DNA of 64,000 bases. Origin: Halobacillus shinanisalinarum (GTDB lineage: Bacteria > Bacillota > Bacilli > Bacillales > Halobacillaceae). Location of the stretch: the NCBI RefSeq assembly GCF_022919835.1, contig NZ_CP095074.1, forward strand, positions 186,001-250,000, written 5' to 3'. Below are positions 8,832 through 17,842 of this stretch, in pieces. The notes below the pieces were generated by a model. The model was not told the origin of the DNA, did no database searches, and was given only the letters and a program-made list of their open reading frames with translations. Position numbers and translations under genes: made by a program. Within the stretch, counting starts at the first letter, position 1. Each line of letters begins with the position of its first letter.

Positions 8832-9144
8832 GCGTTAGAACCCTAGTAAAGTCATGATGAAGAGGTTTTTAAAGAGCTTACCTACTTTAAACACTAAAGA
8901 ATAGTAAGATGACTTTTTGACCCTATGCACAAATGCGCTAGGGTCAAAAGTGTCCTCAAATAAAAACTTCCTAGCATTCACTTCTTGAATACCTCAGCAT
9001 TTAGCCTCACTTGAAGTGTGAAGTCACTGTGAACCCTAAACTTTAATGAACGAATATTCTGCCGCCACAACCTTCACTGTTGCGATTTTAAAATGCCTAT
9101 TTGTATAGGAATAGTACACAGTACAAATAGTGATCTGTTATAAC
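8832..9144. other. Intergenic region after ypuF with one long stem-loop
   Basis: TTTTTGACCCTA and TAGGGTCAAAAG (about 8914-8952) form a stem around a 13-base loop downstream of ypuF. Neither strand has a proper T-run, so terminator function is only possible. Nothing else was recognised in this stretch. Confidence 0.45.
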
Positions 9145-9309
9145 AGGATGTTCAAAAAGTCACCAAATGATAAAGTGAAACTTCCATCAGTAGGGTTTTC
9201 ACTGATGGTTCGTTGAGGCCTACACGACGTGGGTCACACAGACGTTGTCACAGGAGGTGACAATCTTTGTCGATGTTCTCATTCGTCAACCTTTTTGAAC
9301 ACACACTTA
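9145..9309 (-). repeat. Structured intergenic repeat, copy B (short form)
   Basis: Reverse orientation relative to copy C (20789-21208). It begins with the shared end AGGATGTTCAAAAAGTCACC and finishes with TTTTTGAACACACACTTA. The hairpin CCATCAGT...ACTGATGG is retained, and TTGTCAC/GTGACAA forms a second hairpin. About 255 bp present in copy C are missing from the middle. Confidence 0.8.
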
Positions 9310-9451
9310 TAGCAAACTTTTCTCTTGAGGATTTTTGTATAATGAAGTGATTCGAACACAGACTATACTTAGATAGATTGATTCAAAGCATTAACTGCGA
9401 TTATATTTCCCACTAAATACAAAAAGCAAAACAGTAAAAGCAGGTGCAATA

Positions 9452-10444
9452 ATGAAATCCCGTCTTATTTCAATTATCATTCCTTCATTTAATGAAGAAA
9501 ATAATATTGAACTTATGTATAAAGCTTTGGATAGGGAATGTACAGACATCGATTATGATTATGAAGTTATCTTTATTAACGATGGAAGCACAGATGATAC
9601 ATTATTCCATATTAAAAAACTGGTATTAAACACATCAAAGGTTAAATATATCTCGTTCAGCAGAAATTTTGGAAAAGAAGTAGCTATTTTAGCCGGCCTT
9701 CAACATGTCAAGGGGGAAGCAGTTATTGTCATGGATGCCGATCTACAACATCCATGTAATTTAATAAAAGAATTTCTTAAAGGATACGAAGAAGGGTATC
9801 ACCAGGTCATTGCTAAGCGGAATCGAAAAGGGGATAGGCCGCTGCGTTCAATTCTTTCCTCCCTTTACTACCGTCTTATCAATAGGATTGTTGATGTCGA
9901 TTTAAAAGATGGCGTCGGTGATTTTAGACTTTTAAGCCGCCAAGCTGTCGATGCCCTATTAATGTTAAATGAAGGAAACCGTTTCTCAAAAGGGTTATTT
10001 TCTTGGATCGGTTTGGATCAGAAAATTATTCACTATGACAATGTACTAAGGCAAAATGGAAAAACAAAATGGTCCCTGTCAAAATTACTAAATTACGGAA
10101 TTGACGGTATTATTTCCTTTAATAATAGACCACTCAGAGTGTGCTTCTATACAGGAAGCTTGATTTTGTTACTTTCCCTTGTCTATATTTTTGTCCATTT
10201 AATTCTGATTATGAACAATGGCATCACTGAACATGGTTATTTCACAACCATTTCTGCGGTTCTCTTACTTGGTGGCGTTCAATTACTCAGTCTTGGTGTA
10301 ATTGGAGAATATATCGGGAGAATTTACTACGAAACAAAAAAGCGGCCACATTATCTAATACAAGAAACAAATATAAAAAATGGAGAAAGCTATGCAGGTA
10401 ATCAACCGAGAATTTATAAGGTTCATCGTAGTGGGGATTATTAA
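9452..10444 (+). CDS. csbB: Polyprenyl-phosphate glycosyltransferase, CsbB/GtrB type
   Basis: A 330-residue family 2 glycosyltransferase that puts one sugar, probably GlcNAc or glucose, onto undecaprenyl phosphate at the inner membrane face. The GT-A domain has FINDGSTDDT and the metal-binding VMDADLQHP motif, and the catalytic region continues with DFRLLSRQAVDALL. Two membrane segments close the protein (about residues 231-254 and 265-290), the usual GtrB/DPMS layout. It starts a three-gene operon with gtcA and yfhO. In B. subtilis and Listeria, relatives of these three parts act together to decorate lipoteichoic acid; the sugar used here cannot be read from sequence. Confidence 0.88.
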   Translation: MKSRLISIIIPSFNEENNIELMYKALDRECTDIDYDYEVIFINDGSTDDTLFHIKKLVLNTSKVKYISFSRNFGKEVAILAGLQHVKGEAVIVMDADLQHPCNLIKEFLKGYEEGYHQVIAKRNRKGDRPLRSILSSLYYRLINRIVDVDLKDGVGDFRLLSRQAVDALLMLNEGNRFSKGLFSWIGLDQKIIHYDNVLRQNGKTKWSLSKLLNYGIDGIISFNNRPLRVCFYTGSLILLLSLVYIFVHLILIMNNGITEHGYFTTISAVLLLGGVQLLSLGVIGEYIGRIYYETKKRPHYLIQETNIKNGESYAGNQPRIYKVHRSGDY

Positions 10445-10781
10445 CACCCTTAATTATTACATGGTCTATTTATTACTGCATGTGATGATAGAAATTGATT
10501 ATATGACAGCCCATATAGGGAGTTCTTTAATCAGTTTGGTTATTTCATTTTTTTTAAATTCTTATTATACCTTTAAGGTGCGGCCAACTTTATCAAAGTT
10601 CTTACAATTTCCGTTAACACAACTCTTTAACATAGCCGTTTCCTCTTTCTTTGTGTATCTTTTTGTTGAGAACCTCCGTATTAATAGCACAATTGCTCCG
10701 GTTCTATCTATTTTCATTACCGTCCCCCTAACTTTTATTATAACGGGGAAAATTTTAAAGAATAACGGGGATTTTATATGA
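10392..10781 (+). CDS. gtcA: GtrA/GtcA family membrane protein, likely lipid-linked sugar flippase
   Basis: A 129-residue protein with four membrane segments and the GtrA-family opening FIRFIVVGIINTLNYYMVYL. Members are thought to flip undecaprenyl-phosphate-linked sugar to the outer face. The frame opens at 10380, but the ATG at 10392 follows GGAGAAAGCT and gives the family N-terminus, so I use it. It overlaps the end of csbB by 53 bases and its own stop overlaps the yfhO ATG, so the three proteins are tightly coupled. Confidence 0.87.
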   Translation: MQVINREFIRFIVVGIINTLNYYMVYLLLHVMIEIDYMTAHIGSSLISLVISFFLNSYYTFKVRPTLSKFLQFPLTQLFNIAVSSFFVYLFVENLRINSTIAPVLSIFITVPLTFIITGKILKNNGDFI

Positions 10782-13381
10782 AAAAAAAGCATAGTTTTTT
10801 AATCCTATTTGCATGCAGTCTTGTCCTTGCTATTCTTGCCCATCTGTTCTTCTTGAAAGAATGGACTCAAGACAGATACATGGTTGGACCAAATGACGGC
10901 TTACAGCAGATGGTGACATTTAAAAAGCTTCTTTATGAGCAATATACAACCGGGAACTTTTTTTACTCTTACCAATATGGTTTAGGAGGCGGGACATACA
11001 GTCAATTAGCCTTTTATTTCTCGACTGCATTCGTTTTCATCATCACTACAGCTGTAGTTTTTTTACTTGAATCACTTCATTTAATTGGAACCCCGGATAT
11101 TATCTTTTGGGCACAGGCTGCCGTGATCATAAGCGTTTGTCGGCTAACAATGATTATTTTGATGACCACACTTGTGTTTCGATACATGAAAAGTGATTGG
11201 CTGCCTGCGTTCGCAGGGGCTAGCGTTTATGGACTATCGGTCATCTACTTTCGACATGTGACGTATTGGGAGTTTTTTGCGGATGCGATGCTCTGGGTCC
11301 CCTTGCTTGTTTTAGGCGTGGAAAAAATTATTCGTGAAGAGCGGTCTGGATTGTTTATTGTTGCAGTGGCTATCACACTTTTTAACAATTTTTATTTCGC
11401 CTATATTAATCTGATTTTTATTGGAATTTATATTGGGTTCCGATGGATGATCCGTTTACAAACGAACGAAATTAGCAGGTGGAATCAATTAAAATTATAT
11501 GCTGGAAGCGGACTAATCGGCTTTGGGATCAGTGCGGTCGCATTTATTCCAGCGGTTTATGGCTACTTTCATAATCACCGCCCTCCTTATCCATTTTCCA
11601 TTAAGATCGTTGACTTTCCATATAATATTTTATTTACAAGTCCCTATGTTCTTGTACCTGCGATCTTTTTACTATTTCTTTTTACATTTTCTCTATATAA
11701 ATTTCCTATATTTCGATTGTTTGCCCTGATAAGTGCCATCTTTATTCTGCTTCATTTTAGCCCACTTGTGGCAAGTGCTTTTAATGGCTTTTCTGCGCCA
11801 CAGTACCGCTGGGAATACTTGATATCCTTCATGATGGGAGGAGCAGTTTCTGCAGGTTTACAACATATAAACAAAATAAGTACAAGGAAAGTTGCAGTCG
11901 CAAGCATTCTGGTAATCACTACTTACCTTGTCGTTTCTTTTTCAGATCATTCACTAGATCGCCATACCGTTCCGGTTCTCGGGACAATACTCCTCATGTT
12001 AGTAACTATCACGTTAACGTTTGTTTTTATTTGGAAACAAAAGAAAGTATGGTATCTGCTTTTATGCACAGGGGTTTTACTAACCAATGTCGTGTTCGCT
12101 AATGGTACTCAATATGTGATTTCAAAAATAGCTGGCGTCGACCAAGTATCAAAAAGCTATTTGTTAAGTGAGCAATACAACGGAGAAGAGCAGCGTACGT
12201 TGCTACAGAAAGTGAAAAAGCAAGAATCCGATCCGTTTTATCGAATCGATTGGAAGGTTCGTTCCTTAAACAACACCCCGATTGTCCAAAATTTCAATGG
12301 AATGAGTGCCTATTCAAGCATCCTCAATCAGAATCTTCTGTACCTCTACTTATATGATTTACACATTGATATGGGTAGGGAAAGTGTCAGCCGTTTTGCA
12401 ACACTTGGCAATCGGGCGAACTTATACAGCCTGTTTCAAGGGAAATACATGATGAGGGAAAAAGATAATACGGCTACTATCCCATATGGATTCAAAAAAG
12501 TATTAGAATCCGAAGATTACGCCATTTATCAAAATACTAATATATTGCCATTCGTTCGTACAACTAATCAAGTTTTTTCTGAAAAAGATATGGAGAACGC
12601 TCCGGTTCTTACGAGAGAACAGGCCATGTTGGAAGGAGTGATCGTAGCCGATATACAGCCGACAAACACCGAATTACCTGAGGTGGCTAATATTATCAAC
12701 CAGACAACGATTGAAACAGCCGGTGCCACATTTGAAGACAATAAATTGGCAGTGACAGATGAAACAGGCGGCCTAGACCTTGTCATCAATCAACCCAAGA
12801 CGGATACGAAAGACTATTACGTAAGCTTTCATATTGAAAGTTTAGCCAAAAGCGATGGGTTTGCAGTAAAAGTTAATGACTATAGAACAACACGCAAGCA
12901 CAATCAGTCCATCTATAAAACCTATGTCGACGACCTTACCATCCGTGTGAAAAAAGCTGATAAAATTAAGATCCGCGTTCCCAAGGGAAATTACATTCTA
13001 AAAGATCTCGCATTATTTAGGGAGAATTATCAAGCCTTAGAAATGGCGAAAAAAGAAGCTTATCGTACAGATCGTATACGCTGGGACGGTAATAAACTAA
13101 TGATCACCTATAATAACCAGAGTAATAATCGTTATATGATGTTGCCCATCCCTTTTGAAAAAGGGTGGGAAGTCAAAATAAACAATGTCCAGCAGCCGTT
13201 AGAAAAGGTGAATTATTCGTTTTTGGGATTTCCTATCATGAAGGGAATCAATCATATTGAATTAGTTTATTACCCTCCCTTTTTTAAGATCTCTTTAATC
13301 TTAACCATCGTAAGTATTTTACTTGGTGTTCTATTTGTTAGGAATAAGAGACCCAGACAGATTAACAAGAACATAAATTAA
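10778..13381 (+). CDS. yfhO: YfhO family membrane glycosyltransferase (GT-C type)
   Basis: An 867-residue membrane protein of the YfhO family, close to the length of B. subtilis YfhO. It begins with about a dozen membrane segments (residues 7-440), has a large outside domain (about 440-830), and ends with one more membrane segment (FFKISLILTIVSILLGVLF). In B. subtilis YfhO takes the sugar made by CsbB and transfers it to lipoteichoic acid on the outer face. The conserved luminal loop includes GPNDGLQQMV near residue 39. It is the last gene of csbB-gtcA-yfhO and is followed by a strong terminator. Confidence 0.9.
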   Translation: MKKKHSFLILFACSLVLAILAHLFFLKEWTQDRYMVGPNDGLQQMVTFKKLLYEQYTTGNFFYSYQYGLGGGTYSQLAFYFSTAFVFIITTAVVFLLESLHLIGTPDIIFWAQAAVIISVCRLTMIILMTTLVFRYMKSDWLPAFAGASVYGLSVIYFRHVTYWEFFADAMLWVPLLVLGVEKIIREERSGLFIVAVAITLFNNFYFAYINLIFIGIYIGFRWMIRLQTNEISRWNQLKLYAGSGLIGFGISAVAFIPAVYGYFHNHRPPYPFSIKIVDFPYNILFTSPYVLVPAIFLLFLFTFSLYKFPIFRLFALISAIFILLHFSPLVASAFNGFSAPQYRWEYLISFMMGGAVSAGLQHINKISTRKVAVASILVITTYLVVSFSDHSLDRHTVPVLGTILLMLVTITLTFVFIWKQKKVWYLLLCTGVLLTNVVFANGTQYVISKIAGVDQVSKSYLLSEQYNGEEQRTLLQKVKKQESDPFYRIDWKVRSLNNTPIVQNFNGMSAYSSILNQNLLYLYLYDLHIDMGRESVSRFATLGNRANLYSLFQGKYMMREKDNTATIPYGFKKVLESEDYAIYQNTNILPFVRTTNQVFSEKDMENAPVLTREQAMLEGVIVADIQPTNTELPEVANIINQTTIETAGATFEDNKLAVTDETGGLDLVINQPKTDTKDYYVSFHIESLAKSDGFAVKVNDYRTTRKHNQSIYKTYVDDLTIRVKKADKIKIRVPKGNYILKDLALFRENYQALEMAKKEAYRTDRIRWDGNKLMITYNNQSNNRYMMLPIPFEKGWEVKINNVQQPLEKVNYSFLGFPIMKGINHIELVYYPPFFKISLILTIVSILLGVLFVRNKRPRQINKNIN

Positions 13382-13415
13382 AGGGGGTGTCATGAGACAC
13401 CCCCTTTCCTTTTTT
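13380..13415 (+). terminator. Terminator of csbB-gtcA-yfhO
   Basis: AAAGGGGGTGTC, a 4-base ATGA loop, then GACACCCCCTTT and CCTTTTTT: a perfect 12-bp stem. It touches the ribT stop codon and may work for ribT too. Confidence 0.92.
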
Positions 13416-13779
13416 ATACACTTGATGATGAACTTTCCATGTCACACTTTTCAAGGAATGACTCCGTATATTCATCTGAACATACAAGATATTCTTTCTC
13501 AAAGTGTTTACATACATGATTGTACATCTTCTTGCCTATGCCAAGGTTACGATGAGAAGGGCTGACAGATACGTGCTGGATCACTGCTTCCCTTCCTTCT
13601 ATTCGCACTCCAATAGTGCCAAGAATGTCTTCTTCCTTCCACAAGAATAGATACCAATTTGAATTGGTCTCGTATTCACTAATAATCTCCTGAAGCTTTT
13701 TCACATCTTTGCATTCAGGCATAAAAGAAAGAAGTCCCATAGCAATTTTTTTAAATGATTTTTTATATCGAATGAACAT
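13414..13779 (-). CDS. ribT: RibT-like GNAT N-acetyltransferase
   Basis: A 121-residue GNAT-fold protein similar to B. subtilis RibT, which lies at the end of the riboflavin operon there. The N-terminus FIRYKKSFKKIAMGLLSFMP is characteristic, and the acetyl-CoA binding motif appears as HVSVSPSHRNLGIGKKM. Here no other rib gene is nearby, so the gene stands apart from riboflavin synthesis; its substrate is not known. The frame is open to 13827, but the ATG at 13779 has GAGGGG before it and gives the family start. The C-terminus is an unusual SSSSSV run. Confidence 0.88.
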   Translation of the reverse strand: MFIRYKKSFKKIAMGLLSFMPECKDVKKLQEIISEYETNSNWYLFLWKEEDILGTIGVRIEGREAVIQHVSVSPSHRNLGIGKKMYNHVCKHFEKEYLVCSDEYTESFLEKCDMESSSSSV

Positions 13780-13868
13780 AATAACCCCTCGATTATAAAA
13801 ATAACGTTTCATCTTTCCAAATCGCAAATAAAACGTTTTTTAATATAAAGCCTTATGGTTCTTTGTGA

Positions 13869-13958
13869 TTACATAACGATAACAAACCAATAATAGAATC
13901 CCCATAACAGGCTGAATGTGAGTAATATCGAAAATAGGATCCAGTTTTTCTTTCTCAT
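13869..13958 (-). CDS. Small membrane peptide, 29 residues, unrecognised
   Basis: A short frame with a strong ribosome binding site (GGAGGAAACCTC then ATG). The product begins MRKKNW, then forms one hydrophobic helix rich in L, F and W, and ends GFYYWFVIVM. A basic start followed by a single membrane span is the usual form of bacterial membrane miniproteins. It lies between ribT and the M50 protease on the same strand. I know no family for it. The good ribosome binding site and coherent membrane peptide make it a credible gene. Confidence 0.6.
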   Translation of the reverse strand: MRKKNWILFSILLTFSLLWGFYYWFVIVM

Positions 13959-14021
13959 GAGGTTTCCTCCACCACTTGTGTTAAGACCTAGGGCATAGCA
14001 TACATAATTTTCTCATAAGAT

Positions 14022-14474
14022 TCAACCCGTTATTTTTGTCAATCCTCTTAGAAATCGACAACCGTCGGATTCACGTCCCTTTAAACGAAAAGGGATCATA
14101 TTTACAAGCGCTAAATAAAGGTTAAACAAATAGAATAGCTGCAACACTTGACCTTGTTGTGGCAGGTCACTCATATATAAGATTGCTGCACAAATTGCGT
14201 TGCTAAGAGGCCCCCCTAGACTTATCATCGCTTGCTGCTTTGGGGTAAAGTTTACTTCTTTTTCGTTATAAGAATAACCGCCTATAAAAAAGATACAATG
14301 TAGCTGAACTGTCAATCTTTTGATTTTGCATTTAAATAGGGTCGGACCGATACCTAGCGACAGACTTGAACGCTCTGCCCCGCTCCACAAGCCAACGATG
14401 GTATGACCTAGTTCATGAATGAAAAGTCCTAAAGGGGCTACAACAAATAGCAAACAACTTAAAAGCTCAATCAT
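14022..14474 (-). CDS. Small M50-type site-2 metalloprotease-like membrane protein
   Basis: A 150-residue membrane protein with the zinc motif FIHELGHTIVG in its first membrane segment, as in M50 (site-2) proteases. A second segment region near the end reads NLYLALVNMIPFRLKGRESDG, which corresponds to the NxxPxxxxDG zinc-ligand motif of the family. The middle has a GGPLSNA stretch also typical of M50 enzymes. There is no PDZ domain. Its substrate is unknown. It sits between ppiB and the 29-residue peptide on the same strand. Confidence 0.72.
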   Translation of the reverse strand: MIELLSCLLFVVAPLGLFIHELGHTIVGLWSGAERSSLSLGIGPTLFKCKIKRLTVQLHCIFFIGGYSYNEKEVNFTPKQQAMISLGGPLSNAICAAILYMSDLPQQGQVLQLFYLFNLYLALVNMIPFRLKGRESDGCRFLRGLTKITG

Positions 14475-14503
14475 GGGTGATGCCTTTCATAAGCGAAAGA
14501 AGT

Positions 14504-14937
14504 TTACTTATCTTCCACTCTTACACTATGCATAACATCCCCAGGACGTACACGGTCAACAATCTCAACACCATCTATAACTTTACCAAAAACAGTGTGA
14601 CGACCATCCAAATGAGGCTGTGGTGAATGGCAAACGAAGAACTGACTTCCCCCGTATCTTTGCCAGCGTGAGCCATGGATAATGAACCACGTTCGTGCTT
14701 ATGCGGATTTCCTTCTGTCTCACATTTAATTGTATAGCCGGGGCCGCCTGTACCATTTCCCTCTGGATCCCCACCTTGAATGACGAAATCAGGAATCACT
14801 CGGTGGAAAGTTAATCCATCGTAAAATTCACTGTTAGCAAGTTTCTCAAAGTTTGCTACTGTATTCGGTGCTGCTTCTTCATACATTTCAATTGTCATTT
14901 TTTCTCCATTTTCAAAATTGATCGTTGCTTGTTTCAT
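14504..14937 (-). pseudogene. ppiB: ppiB peptidyl-prolyl isomerase (cyclophilin), frameshifted
   Basis: Cyclophilin-type cis-trans prolyl isomerase. The frame from 14937 gives normal sequence ([38 protein letters not shown]) up to HAGKDTG and then turns into a non-cyclophilin tail ending at 14575. In the neighbouring frame the family sequence continues as [20 protein letters not shown] and ends at 14504, giving the expected 144 residues. The span is one base short of a multiple of three. The break lies in a run of five G (minus strand, 14649-14653), where six would restore the frame (TGGSQFF). Its ATG overlaps the lysA stop by four bases. Sequencing error is quite possible. Confidence 0.88.
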
Positions 14938-16244
14938 TTCAATTCCCCCTGGTTGTTATAGGTTAAGTCGAGTCTCGTGACCTCTTGGTAATTCTCACGG
15001 CGCACGACAAGTTGATGCATTCCATTTTCGATGAATACGACTGCTGCTTTTCCGAAACGGTTATAATTATTAGCCATGGAGTAACCATATGCCCCTGTGC
15101 TAAAGACAGCTAGCAAATCATTGTGTTCTACTTCTGGAAGCTCTATATCCCATAATAGCATATCTCCTGACTCACAGCACTTTCCAGCAATAGCATACTC
15201 CCTTGCCCTGCTTTCGTCCATACGGTTAGCCAGAACAGCATCGTATTTGGCCTGATACAGAGCCGGTCTAATATTATCAGTCATACCGCCATCTACGGAC
15301 ACATAAGTACGGACGCCCGGAATGTCTTTGATCGCGCCTAATGTGTAAAGAGTGACTCCAGCATCACCTACAATTGCTCGGCCGGGTTCAATCCATATTT
15401 CCGGCATAGGATGATCCATGTTTGATGACTGAAGCTTGACTTCTTCAATCAGTGCTAACGCATATTGGTCGAGTGCTAGTGGGTCATCCTCTTCTGTATA
15501 TTGAATGCCAAAACCTCCACCAAGATTAAGAACTTCAGCAGTAAATTGAAATTTCTCCCGCCAATCATTCATTGTTGCAAATAACTTTTGTGTTGCTAAC
15601 GTGAAGCCGCTTGTTTCGAAGATTTGCGAGCCAATGTGGCAGTGTAACCCTTTTACATGAAGTCGGTTGTTATCGTGGAGAAGCTTGTAAGCTTGCTCGG
15701 CTTGTCCACTGGAAAGATCAAATCCAAACTTCGAATCCTCCTGCCCAGTTAAAATATAGTCATGGGTATGGGCCTCAATCCCTGGGGTGACACGCAGCAA
15801 TACATCCATCGTTGAGTTTTTCTGCTCTACAAGTTCAGACAACAAGGCAATTTCATAAAAATTATCAACAACAATACAGCCAATTTCAGCCTCCACTGCC
15901 ATGTCGAGTTCAGCCAAGCTCTTGTTGTTCCCGTGCATATGAATCTTCTCAACCGGAAACTCAGCTTCAAGGGCTGTATGCAACTCCCCTTCTGAAACAA
16001 CATCCAAACTCAGACCTTCTTCTTTAGCTACTTGCAGCATAGCTATAGAGGAAAATGCTTTACTGGCATAGGCAACCTGTGCAGGGATTTCATGTTCCCT
16101 GAACGTCTGTACAAACGCCCTTGCATTTCTACGAATCCGATCTACATCATATACGTATACAGGAGTTCCATAAGCATCTGCTATCTCTTTAGCCGGGATA
16201 CCTCCGATTAATAATTGTCCATTATCATTGATCGTGCGATTCAT
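14934..16244 (-). CDS. lysA: Diaminopimelate decarboxylase
   Basis: Last enzyme of lysine synthesis: converts meso-diaminopimelate to lysine with pyridoxal phosphate. The 436-residue protein has the PLP lysine in AYASKAFSS, the glycine-rich phosphate site [11 protein letters not shown], and the C-terminal CCESGDML motif that completes the active site of the dimer partner. I start at the ATG at 16244, preceded by GGAGG, rather than at the upstream start at 16310. It overlaps ppiB, and lies after spoVAF as in B. subtilis. No lysine riboswitch was seen upstream. Confidence 0.96.
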   Translation of the reverse strand: MNRTINDNGQLLIGGIPAKEIADAYGTPVYVYDVDRIRRNARAFVQTFREHEIPAQVAYASKAFSSIAMLQVAKEEGLSLDVVSEGELHTALEAEFPVEKIHMHGNNKSLAELDMAVEAEIGCIVVDNFYEIALLSELVEQKNSTMDVLLRVTPGIEAHTHDYILTGQEDSKFGFDLSSGQAEQAYKLLHDNNRLHVKGLHCHIGSQIFETSGFTLATQKLFATMNDWREKFQFTAEVLNLGGGFGIQYTEEDDPLALDQYALALIEEVKLQSSNMDHPMPEIWIEPGRAIVGDAGVTLYTLGAIKDIPGVRTYVSVDGGMTDNIRPALYQAKYDAVLANRMDESRAREYAIAGKCCESGDMLLWDIELPEVEHNDLLAVFSTGAYGYSMANNYNRFGKAAVVFIENGMHQLVVRRENYQEVTRLDLTYNNQGELK

Positions 16245-16275
16245 TACGCTCCGCCTTTCCTCCCTTAATAAAAGA

Positions 16276-16307
16276 AAATGTTCCTTTTTTGAGGAAAAGG
16301 AACATTT
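16276..16307 (-). terminator. Terminator between spoVAF and lysA
   Basis: AAATGTTCCTTTT and AAAAGGAACATTT form a perfect 13-bp stem around a 6-base loop. It ends the spoVA operon on the minus strand, just before the lysA ribosome binding site. Confidence 0.75.
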
Positions 16308-16353
16308 CAAATTATTTTTAATTTATCACAACTTTAAAGCAGTGGCAATTAAA

Positions 16354-17820
16354 TTACCCCTTACGTCTGTTGTTTTGCGGATGCACAATACTTGGACGAA
16401 TTTTTGCAAGCGGAACAGATAAACGAACAAGAATCCCCATCAATGCTTTCGCGTTAAAAGGTATAAATGGCCATAAGTAAGGTATATTTAATGAATTTGT
16501 TCTCGCTAAGAAAAGGATATATGCTGTTACACCAACTACAAAACCTGGCAATCCAAATATAGCTGTAATAAGTAGCAACACCACACGAACGAGTTTATTA
16601 GCTACTGAAAGCTCATAGCTTGGTGTGGAATAAGATCCAATTGCACTCACAGCAATGTACAGAATCACCTCTGGAACAAACATCCCAACATCAATAGCTA
16701 TTTGTCCAATTAAAACCGCTGCTATTAAACCCATGGCCGTTGCTAAAGGGGTAGGTGTATGAATCGCTGCTATCCTTAACATTTCTAAACCTAAATCTGC
16801 CAGTAACAATTGAACGACAATCGGAATAGTTGATTCTTCATTTGGACCTATAAATGCTAAATTATCTGGCAGAAGCTCCGGTTCGATCACAAACAATGTC
16901 CATAAAGGAAGTAAGAATAGCGAGGCGAATATCCCAAAAAAGCGGATCCACCTTACAAACGTTCCTATCATTGGTGCTTCCCGGTATTCCTCTGCGTGTT
17001 GAACATGGTGGAAATAGGTTGTAGGAGTAATGATCATACTTGGTGAAGTGTCCACCATGATGAGTACGTGCCCTTCAAATAAATGAGATGCCGCTACGTC
17101 AGGTCTCTCCGTATAACGTACAAGTGGAAAGGGGTTATAGCCTTGTTTTACTAGAAATTCTTCCACTGATTTATCAGCCATCGATAAGCCATCCGTACTT
17201 ATGTTTTTTATTTCTTCTTTTAATAATTTAACCAGTCCTGGATCGGCTATATCTTGAATATAGGATACACAGATATCTGTTTTTGAACGTTCTCCAATTT
17301 GCATAATTTCAAGACGAAGACGTTCATCACGAATTCTCCTTCTCGTTAATGCTGTGTTTTCGATAATGTTTTCTGTGTATCCATCTCTTGACCCGCGAAT
17401 GACTTTTTCAGTATCCGGCTCCTTAGGTGAACGCCCTGGATAAGACCGTACATCAATGATGTAGGCTTTCGCATCCCCTTCTACAAAAATAACAATAAGT
17501 CCTGATAGAACCTGGGTTATACACTTATCTATCGATTCTACAACATCAACTTGTTGATGTACTAACTCATCATGGATGTATTTAGATGCTTCATCTTTAC
17601 CTTCTTTTTGATCGTCAAGATCATTTAGCTGACGTAATATCTGGGCGATTAATGCCGAATCACATAACCCTGTTACATAGTATAGATTGATTTCATGATC
17701 GAGAATCGTTATACTTCGAAAACCTACATCAAAAGAAGTATCTACACCTATGCGTTCATTCATCAACTTTCTATTTTGCTCAAGCTTCATTACGATTGGA
17801 GTTTCTTTCTGTGTCGACAT
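16354..17820 (-). CDS. spoVAF: Stage V sporulation protein AF (GerA-family)
   Basis: A 488-residue protein of the GerA A-subunit family, with a large N-terminal soluble part (about 1-300) and four to five membrane segments in the C-terminal third. Family stretches include CSALIAQIL-like CDSALIAQILRQL and HTPTPLATAMGLIAAVLIG. SpoVAF belongs to the SpoVA group that handles dipicolinic acid uptake and release, and relatives are reported to act together with germinant receptors. The ATG at 17820 follows GGAGGAGG; the longer frame to 17871 overlaps spoVAEb. It is the last gene of the operon. Confidence 0.93.
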   Translation of the reverse strand: MSTQKETPIVMKLEQNRKLMNERIGVDTSFDVGFRSITILDHEINLYYVTGLCDSALIAQILRQLNDLDDQKEGKDEASKYIHDELVHQQVDVVESIDKCITQVLSGLIVIFVEGDAKAYIIDVRSYPGRSPKEPDTEKVIRGSRDGYTENIIENTALTRRRIRDERLRLEIMQIGERSKTDICVSYIQDIADPGLVKLLKEEIKNISTDGLSMADKSVEEFLVKQGYNPFPLVRYTERPDVAASHLFEGHVLIMVDTSPSMIITPTTYFHHVQHAEEYREAPMIGTFVRWIRFFGIFASLFLLPLWTLFVIEPELLPDNLAFIGPNEESTIPIVVQLLLADLGLEMLRIAAIHTPTPLATAMGLIAAVLIGQIAIDVGMFVPEVILYIAVSAIGSYSTPSYELSVANKLVRVVLLLITAIFGLPGFVVGVTAYILFLARTNSLNIPYLWPFIPFNAKALMGILVRLSVPLAKIRPSIVHPQNNRRKG

Positions 17821-17842
17821 TATCCCACCTCCTCCATTTAGC

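Noticed and set aside
8911..8955. Stem-loop after ypuF as a terminator
   Set aside because: Good stem but no T-run on either strand; kept only as a note in the intergenic entry.
14583..14774. 63-codon frame within ppiB
   Set aside because: Shadow frame of the frameshifted cyclophilin gene.
16245..16353. Lysine riboswitch in front of lysA
   Set aside because: The gap of about 110 bp is filled by a simple terminator and the ribosome binding site; far too short for an L-box.
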